Positions 34,901 through 47,200 of a stretch of 64,000 nt of DNA are shown in pieces. Below the pieces are notes generated by a model. The model had not been told where the DNA came from, ran no database searches, and worked only from the letters and a program-made list of their open reading frames with translations. The stretch covers positions 263,218 through 327,217 of the forward strand of contig VXAA01003990.1 in NCBI GenBank assembly GCA_013399115.1, written 5' to 3'. Source of the DNA: Anseranas semipalmata (lineage: Eukaryota; Chordata; Aves; Anseriformes; Anseranatidae). The first letter of the stretch is position 1; each line of letters starts with the position of its first letter. A program made the translations under genes and the position numbers.

Positions 34901-37600
34901 GTTATAGATACATGAAGCTTAGTCTTACAACTAACTGAAGAATTTAATTTTTTATACCCTTGGATTTAAGTGGCATTTCACCAAACCCACTTTATTTATG
35001 TACAGACATACGGAGTATGAAATCTTGCTGCTTTTAAAGCCTGGTGCCTGCTTGCACCTGTACCATGTTCTTGTGCCCAAACCTGTTTGATGACATCCCG
35101 CTCCATCGCCTGCTCCCTGCCTCAGCTACAGCCAACCAGCAGCTCTAAGAACGTGCCACGAACTCGGGTAAAAGCAGAGGCAAGGACGATGAAAAGGAGC
35201 AACCTGATGTTCTCAAGAAGGCAAGGGAGGATCCCTCCCACCCTACGTGACAGAGCCTACCAAGCTCTGCAAAGTTGTCGTGGAATAACTGACCTGTCTC
35301 CAGCTACCCATTTAGCCCTGAAAGTCTGCCACAGCTTTCCATCTCACCAGAGATCATGGTTCCTTAGACCTTTACATCTAGAAGGGCAGTTTACAGTAGA
35401 GGGAGCCCTTCATGTAGCTTACATGCTCCACGTACCTGCTGTCGCCGAGTGGTATGATATTTCTGCTTCCATCGGAGTGGGCTAGTGCTTTGGCAAGGCC
35501 TTTGAAAAAGATGGCTACTGCAGGCATTTATGCTATTGAGGTAAACGGACAAATCTCTTACATCATAGTAAACTAGGAGACAGCTGTATTTCACAAATAT
35601 GGAACAAGCTTCATCATGTTCAACCATGAACACTCGGATGTACGTGCTTTACTCTGCTGCAGCAGGGTAGATAGTCATCATACCCTTCATAGGTTCCCCT
35701 ACACAGCCAGAGAAGAGGGTTGCTGTCCTTAGTCCTTGTTGTGGATGTCCCCCCTACCTCTCCACAGACATTTTTTCACTTTTTTTTTTTTTTAGTTTCT
35801 GCCTCTGCACTACCACCTTTGATAACTTACATTTGGTTCTTACATCTATAACCAAGTTGAAAGATGTCTTGTGCAAAAGAACAAGCATCAGGCTTTTGCT
35901 GCCCACATGGTTCGCAGAGTTTAATTAAGAGGAAGGGAAGAGGAGGTGAAGCTTTACCAGCAGATCTGGAACAGACAAAATAGCAGTGCCGGCTGCTTTA
36001 AAATATGTATAGCCTACTCTCTCCTTCTGTAATCCCATCTCTAAAATTCTTGTTTAGTCCTTTCATTACCACTCAGTGTCTGCCACTTCCCACATTGCTC
36101 ACAGCACTAGCAATACACAACACATAGGAAAAAGGGTTTTTCTTTTAACGAAGTTTCTGATATATTCCATGTTCTGGAAGAGATGGATTGACAAATTGGT
36201 GCATCATCTTTGTGTCACTGCCACTATTTCTACCATAGGAAGTTTCAGTAGGCTTGTTGGAGCATTAAGAGTTTGTAGATCTGCACTGCTATTCTTCATG
36301 GAACAAAGATCCCAGTAAGTTGCCTGAGCAGGCAGGTCTCATTTTAGCGGGAGGGATCAGAAAGGAGGAGCAGGAGCAAAGAGCCACACCAGAAAAACAA
36401 AACAACATCAGCTATGCCTAGTGGCCATTTCATACACTAGATGCTGTCATCCACCAGTAATAACCCAAATTACCAAAGCCTCAATTGCATTTGCAAAGCA
36501 ATTTTATTTTTTCCTTCCAGCTACATTTTTTGCTCTAGACCTTCCTGATACCTTTTCAAGGCAAGTCTCTAGCTTTTGCAGTTGTCTTACTAAATTTGAG
36601 GAATGGAAGTTTAGGTGGCAGCGTGATTTTGCAACCAGCCTGAAATATGAAGGTGGTCCCCAGGATCTTAGAAGACAACAGTTTAGTTCTCTACTTCCAG
36701 GTTTCCATCTGTGGTCATGGTGGAACACCAGCTTCACTCAAGGAGAAGTCCTCAAATCAAGTTACAGTACACTGGAAGACACAGCTTAACAAAAAAATAA
36801 ATAAAAATAAAGCTAGTTAAAATGAGTGATGAATGGGGACAGTGTGAGACACTACTAACCCCAAGCATTCAAAAAATGAGACAGCTCTCAGGAAATACAA
36901 AGTTGTTTTGTTGTTGTTGTTCAAACCTCTACGGTAAGCTGAGTTCATGGTCTCTGGGTATTCGCCATCCCCTAAAGCAGCCAGGCTGAAGGAGCAGCTG
37001 CAAATTTCTCACATGACTAGAGATGCCAGCTTCAAAGGAAACCACCACACAGCAAGAGCTTGGGTAAGGGACACATAGCCTTTCTGAAACCGGTTCTGCT
37101 CTCATGACAAACACAGGGGAAGGGGACAGGTGCTCCTCCTATGGATAAGAGCCCTCCTGGGCCATTCTATAGCCTGTATTGAGAATTGTTTAGTTGGAGT
37201 AGGACACAGACACAGTCGTGCTTGGATGATGAAACTCAGATGATAACAAGAACATGTTCTTATCTGCAGGCCACGAGACAACCACTTGCTTTCCTGTGCA
37301 ATACAGATTTCATAACTTCTTTGTGACGGGCAGAACAAGAGCCACTTTTGTCCAGCCTTACACAACATACTGTGGAAATACACTGGTTTTACTTCCCACA
37401 GTGCAAAAGCATCTTGATCTTCCTGATTTGCTTTCTGTCCAGCCTTTCATTTCCTCTCAGTGTATCAAATGCCATTCACACCACACACTCGCACAGAGCT
37501 CATTGACATGAGGCCTATACAAGACTAACAAGAATGAGGAACGAGCCCTCACACTGAGGTTTTGCCCCTTGAAACACGTAACTGTGTCCTACAGAAATCG
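31991..37600. other. Convergent intergenic interval, no gene seen
   Basis: No recognisable exon or RNA gene. The largest frame (35087-35485 +, 132 aa) lacks any domain or splice context. Simple-sequence features are a 16-base tandem duplication at 34372, a TA-rich stretch near 34186-34204 and T runs near 35780. Confidence 0.5.
34372..34405. repeat. 16-bp direct tandem duplication
   Basis: CTGAAAACCTGTTCTT is repeated twice back to back (34372-34387 and 34388-34403), followed by the beginning of a third unit. Confidence 0.9.
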
Positions 37601-38669
37601 ATGAACTTTGTTATAGCAAACATTTATTGGCATCAAAGCGCACACAACTAGTTTTGCATCAACTTAATTAGAACAACATATCAATGAACTGGTTTGAAGA
37701 CATCTCCTTGCACGCAGTGCTTGGTTATGACTGTCCTCTGAAAAAGCTATGCTTGCTTTGGGAAAGCACCCATGTATGGTGGCCAGAAGTCCAGTGCTCC
37801 CCGCATCCAGGCAACAGAGAGCACATAGGAAGGATGAGCAAAGAAACCAACTGACCAGAGCCTGAGAGCATTATGAGCCTTTCTAGACATGCATTTACAG
37901 AGCTTGTTTAGGTCTTAAAGCTCAAACAGTGAGAGAGCACCCAGGGATTTGCAGAGCCTTACAGACTGGTAACCCAAAACAGTCCGACTCCACAGGGTAT
38001 GTGCATTAAAACAACTTTTCAATAACCATATTTGATAGATTCACAATACCAATGTAGCAGCAAGTAAAAGAATAGATAATACTAAAAATGAACAACGAAA
38101 AAACCTCTTAAGCAATGGCACTCCCCTACTGGCTGCACAACTTGGAAATTTCTTTGAAACCCCGTTCAAAATTCAGAGCTTACCAGAGGTGATCAAGTTG
38201 TTTCAGTATTTTGTTGTCTATAAAGTGCTTCAAAGCAGCCTTCAGTACTGCTTCATCACTTCATCTCGTTACTAAATCAAAAGGTCTCGTTAGTCCTATA
38301 GTATCAGAAAGACTTTAATGTAGCTAAGTTGTACGAAACATTTTCTCCTCCTCTCATCCTGCCATAAGATGAGCCTTAGCACACGCAATTCCTGTAGCAT
38401 GGTAGCTGTGCTAGCTCTCAACAGGCTGTTGAGTGATACCTCATGGGAAAGTAATCAGGTCCAGTACTGTAAGCTCTCACAGCTGCAACTACTCCAGTAT
38501 TAGTCTAGTTTAAGGAGATGAACATCTAATGAAACCTTCTGAGGTGTTACAGATCGAGCTAGAGAATTCACCTCTCCCTCTCACAAGGACCTTCTCACAA
38601 CATTTTTTTCCCCCCCTCGAAGTGTATTATTATGCTCAACATCTGAATGATCGGGAAAACAGCAACAAG
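37601..38669. other. Downstream of the probable SNAP91 3' end
   Basis: No exon seen. A second - strand AATAAA lies at 37623-37628 (TTTATT on +) and could serve as a more distal SNAP91 polyadenylation signal, extending the 3' UTR to about 3.5 kb. Confidence 0.35.
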
Positions 38670-41154
38670 ATATTTACTTTGATCAAGGTGTTTATTGCAT
38701 CTCAGAGGGCACACATGCACTGGGGTTTTCTGTTTTTTTGTTTTTGTTTGATTTTTTTTAAACTGAAATACAAAGAAGAGCCATTTTGAAATTAGCTTTT
38801 TATAGAACTTTCCCATTACGGTGTATGTTATCCCCACAGTAAATTCAGATACAACCACTTTTAATGGTACCATACATTGATTAAATAGTTAATTTGAAAG
38901 ACTTCAGGTGAATATCTTTCCAACCCAATATGCTTTTACAGAGAACTGCCAAGCCACTTGTAACACTGATCAACAGTGACCTCATTTAAGAGTCAAGATC
39001 TTAAGCCAAGCCATCAGCAGGAACAGTATGAGAACAAATAAAAAATTAAAGAAACAAGTTATGTACAGTAAAGGGCATGGATCTCCAGATCAGAAATAAA
39101 TCTAATCACCAATAGTACAAAAGCTACTCACAGCGCAATTGGGGAAATGGAGAAAACACTAGCCTAGGGCATACACAGGTAAGCACTAAATTAAGAGATG
39201 TACGTAAGAACTAAACAGAGGTGAATAACATCACTTGTAATGTTTTGACTACAGATATACCAAAGAGTGCTCTCAGATTCGAAATCCCTTAATGCCAGCA
39301 CAACTATGGTTGCTTTTTTCAACTACATGGAGAGAAACCGACCCTTTACTGACTTTCAGTGCATTTAGCAAGAACTGATAGATAAATATGCCAATTTTAA
39401 ATGTAAAAACTTAAATAATTAAAATATATTTTAAAATCAAAATGGCAATAAATACGGTATTCTTTCAGATATGATTTTTCATTCCTGGAAAATCACTGAA
39501 AAAGTATTTGTTATGGAAGTTTACCTTTATATTACTTTAAATTATCTTAACATATACAGTGCCACAAAAATAAAACATTTTTTCACGACAATTGAGATTC
39601 CTGTGACTGGAAAAAAATGTATTCCACACAATTTCATAAGTATTTTCCTTACTATCTGATATTATCACACTATGTTTTGTAACAGATAAAGGAGAAATTG
39701 AATCTTAGGGAAATTTTAGGTGTCCTCAAAAAGTTATATACATTGAAACCTTCGAAAAACACAGACATCGCTCCAAATGGCTCACCAAACAACAGCTGCA
39801 TAATCTGTCCCTGTGGGATAGGTTCAGAAAAGCACTAGAAGGCATCAGAAACATACATCCATTGTTTAAATTGTAAAACACAAATAACCCAAGTACACAA
39901 ATTTAGAGAGTAGGGATAACAGCTAAGGTAGTACACATTCCTAATGTTCACTTTCACAGCTGTGCTACACGTTTCAGGAGTAAGAGAAAGTCTGAGTAAG
40001 CGCTGGGTCTGGTACTGGTGGCTCACTTTGAAACTTGGAGCATCAATTTGTAGACTCCAAACTCACGTTTTTGTCATCCAGTCAGAAAAACTGCAGCTGT
40101 GAAAACAGGAGAGTGTTAGATGAAAACTGAAATAAAGAATCAAATAAAGCATGTTCTAGAAAAACGAAGGGGAAAGCAGCAGGTATACCCTTCACTGCAC
40201 CTCAAAGCTGTTACCAGCTTTTAGAAAAGCAGTTGTCTTCCCATAGACATTTATGAATCAGTCTACTATAAATTCAAGCTGAAAGCAGTGAACCCCAGCA
40301 ATCAAAATGCATCTTCACTCCCGGAAGTCTCCACAAAGCCCTAGGTACACCTTCAGTGCTGGAATTTGGTGACGGGGACAAAATGGAACCAGGTGGTACC
40401 TGCTAAGATTAGCTTGATCCCATCCACTGCTACTAATTCAAGCACAGAGGAAGCCTAGAACAAGCCTTAAAACCAAGCTATGGGTAGAAAGTAAAGGGAC
40501 TTACAAAGAAGGCCTCAAAGATATGTAATTATTGTCTTCTCCTCACCAAATTATTCTAGGCTTACTTACAAAAATGCTTACCTTACTTCTGCCAATTAAA
40601 AATTAAAATGCAGAAGTTATCAATCCAATCTCATGTTTCTTTCTAGCCCTATTTTTTCTCTTTTGATCTCTCCACACCTATGATAGAAAATTTGTTTCCA
40701 CAGACCAGATACAAGATCAGTCACAATTTACCAACAGCTCTCAAAAATGATGTACAGCCCCTTGTAACAATGTGGAATGAGCCTCTTTGGCATGGTTTTG
40801 CCCCTAGCATTTGTACTCTGTTATGATTCTATTTGTTTCAATATTAGTTTCATGAAAAAAAGTGAACCCTTGGATTGAGTGGAAGCAAGGCAAAATGGAA
40901 ATTATAGATAACTTTTCTGGTCAGTCACTTTCAGCAAAAACAGTAGCCAAAAGTCAAGCTTTCAGTCTAAAATTAAAAGTGAAGACAGAGAATTCAGTTT
41001 TCTGCTTAAGCCACCACATTACCAGTGCATGTTCCTACCCATCTGTGAAGCCACAATTCTATCAGTCATGTTTAATCTACCAGGCTAATCAACATCTGTG
41101 TGCCAGATAGGTACTACAAGGTAACATGCAGGCAGTCACAGAATACCTTATCGT
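38670..41154 (-). other. SNAP91: Probable SNAP91 3' UTR
   Basis: This lies immediately downstream of the SNAP91 stop codon on the - strand. The first canonical AATAAA on that strand is at 38691-38696. It is followed about 25 bases later by a GT/T-rich element (TTGTTGCTGTTTTCC), as expected of a cleavage site, giving a 3' UTR of about 2.5 kb. The ATTAAA variant at 41071-41076 is only about 80 bases past the stop and less likely. No coding potential in the interval. Confidence 0.5.
38691..38696 (-). terminator. Candidate SNAP91 poly(A) signal AATAAA
   Basis: It reads TTTATT on the + strand, with a downstream GT/T-rich stretch on the - strand. It is the first canonical hexamer after the stop codon. 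Confidence 0.5.
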
Positions 41155-41247
41155 TTACAAGAAATCCTTGATGTTAAGATCCGCTAATGGGTCCTTTGTT
41201 GGAGGTTTCTTGGGACTCTGAGTAGCAGGAGTTGGGCTTGGAGAAAG
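41155..41247 (-). CDS. SNAP91: SNAP91 last coding exon and stop
   Basis: 93 coding bases including TAA at 41157-41155. Encodes LSPSPTPATQSPKKPPTK then DPLADLNIKDFL. The DPLADLNIKDFL ending is diagnostic for SNAP91 rather than PICALM. The acceptor is ATCTGTTAG. The exon continues into the 3' UTR. Confidence 0.97.
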   Translation of the reverse strand, partial: LSPSPTPATQSPKKPPTKDPLADLNIKDFL

Positions 41248-44200
41248 CTAACAGATGCCAGCCAGGAAGGCAGAAAAAACAAAGCAGACAAGGATACACA
41301 GTCATTAGGTAAGTATAGCTGGATTTCACACAAGCGCACTGCAAGCATACGAAGCTCTATGCTGTTGCAAAGTCCAGTGTGTTGCCATTTTGCTCAAGCA
41401 TTGTTTAATCTGTATCCTTACTACAGGGTTAACAATGCTTGGCAATGTAATGGACAAGGCCACAGACATTGCGTACTCTAGTTAGCACAGCTGTAAATCA
41501 CTCTCAGCCTGTAAGACAGAATGGCATTAGGATTATCAACCCAGAGAGAAGTTAAGCAATTGTTAGATGTTAAAAACCAAGGTACAGAATAAGCTGCAGA
41601 GTACATCTGAAAATCCCAGCAATTGGCATTTAAATACGCGTCGTTCTATACAGGTAATGTAAATAAAAGCCCAAAGAGTGCTGCACATGTGACTGTATTA
41701 CACTTGACTCCTCCTTTGGTAGGCATAAAATCAATTATTCCATAGAAAGCTTTTTTCTTTTCAAATTCCATGCAACCCTTTTCGCTAGTGAGCCAAATAA
41801 TTTTCCCATCCTGTCCTTACTCCCCACTGCTGCCACCTTACCCAGGGCACTAGAGGTATTTTATATGTAGCCCTGGCACCTTGCTTACTACCCTACTCCA
41901 GGAAAAAATTGTTTGTGTCTTCCATAATACTATTCTTGATAATCTATGTGAATAGAGAGTTTAAGGTGGGAGGAAAAGACCAAGTAGCTATATACGAAAT
42001 GCAGAGCTTCAATACCTACAACCTAACTTCTCACTTAGAGCAGTTTCAAATTCTTCCTATTTCTACAAAGAAAACCTAGAGATACTTAAACAGGAATGTG
42101 GTTCCTTACTTAAGGTGTGCAGTTTGCTACAGGATGATTGTTTGACTTAATGTTTGGAAAAAAGGGAGGTTGAGTGGTTGGTTTCAAGTGTTAAAAATCA
42201 GATTTTAGAGCCACAGCATGAACTTCCACCTCCCACCTTATTTCAAAGATAAGATGGACTTCTGACTTGCACAGAAGCAATAGTTGTTCCCTGACTCCCC
42301 TCTGGAAAGACCCTTTCATTTTCAGAGTTACTACAAACTAAAATCTACTTTGGAAAAAATAGCCTGGAACAGCTATCAAGGCTTATGTTGCATCACCTCG
42401 TGGCCATCCATCAGCTAAAAGCTTTGCATCAGAGTGGGTACAGAGTACTGCACTTCCAAGCTTATTAGCTTCCAGCTAGAAGGAATCCTTAGGAAACTGT
42501 AAGAAGCAGCTGATACCACTTGGTTCAACAGGATGGAGGGCATGTCTCCATTCACTCAACCTACTTCATCATTAATTACTCCACCAGATTTTTTTGTCAT
42601 ATTAAAGACAGACCCTGGCAGCCAGTAAGTCATGACACAGTGTTTCCTGGTTATTAGCCTACTGCATTTTCACTAGGGTGATCAAACTGTTACCACAATC
42701 TGCTCTTAAAGATTAGCATAAATTACTTTTTTTTAGATCCATTTAGTGCAATAGCCTTCCATCAGGTGCTACACATTTCTTGCCAAACTAAGCGTTTGAG
42801 GCAGGAGTGCTCAAATACTGATTGAAATCTGATAAAATTGTACTCTTAGGTGGCAGCATGGTGTGGAACATGCTGCAGGACAGACAGTTGTCCAAGTGAC
42901 GTAAGTACTGTACAAGTACTACAGCAGTTCACTAATTTGTGTTGGAAGCTAGAGACCACTCTGCTGTCCTTTACTATTTTTTACCTCCTGAATAACAATC
43001 ATCTTCTCAGGCTACTTTGTTTTGCTTTAAAGTATCAGTACATACAAACCTGCGGGATAATACCCAGCGGTAACTTCTACATATATTGGTCAAGCATAAC
43101 ATACGATAGGTGACAGGACAAGAGGAAATGGGCACAAACTGAAATGCAAGAGGCTCCTCCTGAACATCAGGAAGCACTTCTTTACTGTGCAGGTGACTGA
43201 GCACTGGCACAGGTTGCCCAGAGAGCTTGTAGAGTCTCCGTCCTTGGACATATTCAAAAGTGGTCTGGACAAGGTCCTGGGCAGCCTGCTTGAGCAATGC
43301 AGGGTTGAACAAGAAGACTTCCAGAGGTTCCTTGAAGCTTCAACCATTCTGTGATTCACCCAGAATTGCTGCTAAGCAAAGACTTTCTCATTTAACGATT
43401 AAGGAACTCCCTGAAAACAACTACCAGAGAATTCTTATGCACACAGATTTATGCCAAAAATTCTCCATCTGTCAAACAATTTAGAGACCCAACACAGAGT
43501 TTAATTACTATGCTAGTTCTTTAAGAATAGGTTTGCTTTAGTGGTGTATGGCCAAGCTTATGCCCCCTGTAGATCTAAATACATGATTGTCAAAGAGTCA
43601 GACTAGGTAAATATACTTTCAGTACACAAAAAATGAAGCAGTGCCATGTCATGTATCTCCTGCTTAAAATAAAAAGAGTGACTGAATTTCAAGACCTTTC
43701 ATTCACATTCTTCCACATTAGTGCAGGTTAGAAGAAAAGTTCCACTCCATACTATTTAAATTTGCACACTGCAGTGAAAAACTTGTGCCCTGAACTCTCC
43801 GGTGTTATGTACACTATGGTAGTTCATACTCGAATGCAGTCATTTTGCAATGAAATAAACCCAGCATGCTACCACCCTAAAACAGTTCAACTTGCATTTA
43901 CTAAGAAACAGCTGCCATCAAAGAACTTGAGACCTTAGCTTTGGTCATAAGCAGGTCAAGTTTTCTGAAGAATCCTCTTGGTGGGCTGGGAGGAAAGATG
44001 CAGAGCACAGCTCTAATAAATGTTGTCAAGCTCTGAACAGAATAGAGATGTCAAACAGCTGCATTTTGAACTTTACTTAAATCCCCCCAGAAATGCTTCT
44101 TGGATGTAGTTAGTTGCAGAAGACTTTTCAAACCTGTTCCATTGGTCTCATAAAAGGCAATTGAAAAAAGAAAAAAAAAATCAAGGTGGTTCATGTGATC

Positions 44201-47200
44201 TATTGCAAGTCAGGCAGCTGACATCACAAGAAATCTCATTTACAGACCTACAGCTAGAATTTGAACTGGGATAATGTATATACAAGCTCCTTTTTAGAGA
44301 AATGGATAGCAGTTAAACATTCAGCTAATACTAACACTCACCTGTACACCAGGGCCAGTGGCAGCTCCAAATGGTGGCCTCATCATAGGCTGCCCATACA
44401 TAACTGGCTGCTGGGGCATCATGGGTACACCTGTTCCTGCCGGGGGCTGTAAATTAAAGCAGATTGAGTAGGTTTCTGGATAATGAAGGGAGAGCTGTGT
44501 AACAAAAGACTCACCATCCCAAATGCTGCTCCTGGCTGTGCAACAGGTGGAGCACCTCCTGTGGGAGGAACACCACTTGCTGGAGGCATGGCTCCTGTCT
44601 GAAAAAGGAAAAAAAAGAAAAAGAAAAAAAAGGTTAATAAAAAAATGCAACAATTTCTGTAACACCAAATATCTGGAAACTGCATGGAGTCTCTAGCATT
44701 CTCAGAGTTGTTCTAGAAAGTCGGACTGTTATGTAGTAGGTGATACTTAACCTCAAAACCATGATGTTTGTGAAGAATGAGAGAATTGAATTAGTCCTTA
44801 CACTGATGTTCAGCTTTCTTCATCATAAGAAAGCTAGCATGACCAACTCAATTCTCATCACGAATGGAGTTCGTTTTCTGAATGCAACTTAAAATGGGCC
44901 CAAGAAAATTCATACTTTTCTCCTTCTTCCACACAGGGTAAGAAAACATACCGATTTTGTAATTGATAGCCAACATGCCATTGCACTTGCCATAGCACTG
45001 TATTTTAATAAAAGCAATAGATTTATGCCTAGCTTAAGCAGAGTGTAAAACTGAAGGAAGTAACTGCTGTAGTAATTAGTTTCCAATAATAATAAAAAAA
45101 GAATAGTATTTTTACGCAGTCAGATTCATTTAGTTAAAAACTAAGTCCACACACTTAAACCAGAATCACAACCATTGCATACTTTACTAAGGAAAGTTGA
45201 GCTTTCATTCAAAGTTGACTTTCATTCAAATAACACATAAGCAAAGAAAAGTGATCTTTCACTAGGATTCAGGAAGAGAGAAATGTTAGTTTAGTAGTCT
45301 GACTGGACACACAGTACATTTAAAACAGTGTCTTTGTACATGGCCACCTCAATTATCTAGCACAACCTATACATCATCCCTTTTGGTTCCCTTGCCTGTA
45401 ATTTCCCATGCACAATCTCCTTATGGCCTGGAAAATATGCAAGTCTCTCCTTTTCACAAAAGTATATTCAATCCAAACACTGTTTAAACTCTTTATAAGA
45501 ACTTCAAAGAGAGGCAGGATACATTCAGAGAAGGGATTTAAAGATTTTTAGGAACTTCGTTACTGCTATCATATGGCCTAAGTAAGTATATTGGCACAAC
45601 TTCTCAAGCTATTACAGAAGTCATAAGACCACACCTGAGCCTCTAAATCCTGAATGTCTACCTTGAGTCAGTTATATCCCACCATGCTTGCAGAACAGTC
45701 AGCATGCTTTCAGCTGACAGCAGAGAGCATCTCTGGAGATATGCACGAATTACTCCCTACACAGTCTACTTCTATGAAAGCTGCATTTAGTGCCCTTGCC
45801 TGATCCTTGCTTCTAGACTAAAATATACCAGTTTCTTAGGAAACATGAGACTAGTCAGGATAACTCATTCCAGATTTATTAAACAACAATAATTGGCGTG
45901 TAGAGTGCTTATGAACCTCTTTTCCCAGCCTGAATGTTTCACTGGGAGTACTTCAATTAAAAGCTGTATTGCACTAGCAGTACATCTATCCCCAAGCTAA
46001 GAACAAGATCTGAACACTTGGATACAGAAAGCAAAGAATAGAAAGACATGGGCTAATGACATCAGATGAGCACCCTAAAGCTATGTGACTGCAGCCAAAG
46101 AACCACATCTTAGTTCAGAATTCAGTCCATCAGATGCCAAGAACACAGCCACACAAACTGAACCTGCTTTTGCTTCACAGCGCTCAGGTCACTCATGGGA
46201 ATGGGCTTTTGTGAAATTCTGCGGATTTTAATTCAGAAGCTGAAAGGTCACAAGGAAGGGAAGAAGCGATCAAAACTTAAGTGGCTCATATTCAAGGTTC
46301 AACAATGATGTGAAGGAATGCTTCAGTTTGGTCTCCACATTTATTTTTTCCTGTGGCTCTGGTTTTCAAAAGCACTTAGGTGCACAGATTTAGAAGAAAT
46401 GCATATAGCACCCAATTTTCACAAAATGCTATCAAAACCACCCAGCTTTCCAGAAAGGCTAGTTACTTATCAGATGGTAAAACTATTACCAGATCAGACT
46501 GATATTACAGAAGTTAGAAAGTTCAGGCAGTACAAGTCACCAGATTGTTCACATCCAAGTATAGCAAAGATAGCTTGAAGCCATTGTTTTTGAGATTACA
46601 GCACATGAATAGTTAAGCACCAACTACTACCATTAATTGCCTGAGGATTGTCTGCTGGACAGGCAATCCAAAAAGAGCCATGTTAGGTAGCTTCTAGGTA
46701 GTTTTAAGCCAGCTGTAATAATTGCAGTGCAGGTGAGGTGCTGTTAGTATCTTCATGTTTAGCAAGCGATCAAAAAAAATTTTCACTTACACTGTACAGT
46801 ATTGCCCAGCCTCTCTATTAAGAAAAAAAGTTAACGTTACAACTAATACACTCAATGAAGTATCAAACTCAGGGAATTCTTGTATCTTCTGTAAGGTTAA
46901 GGAACAAGCTGGAATGTGCTTAGAGTTGCTTTAACATTTGGCTGTGGCAGCAGGAATTGAACTGGTCATGCTTGCCCCAAAAGTCCTCTCCTTCCGCCTC
47001 CACCCCACTTCTTTTCCCCAACAGAGGCTGTTTTATGCCCTGTGTGGCTTCCTGACCTTTCTTCAGATTACTCCAGTAGCTCACTCATAAGTTGTTCTTG
47101 AGCCAAGTTTAGATTCAAAGCTCAGTTCAACCCCTTCTCCCAGAGTTAGTGCCTTCTGATACATTTTACAGGGCAATCTTAACCTTTCCAACATACTGCT

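Noticed and set aside
35087..35485. 132-aa + strand open frame
   Set aside because: No domain, no splice context, no promoter sign; length is within what chance can give over 64 kb.
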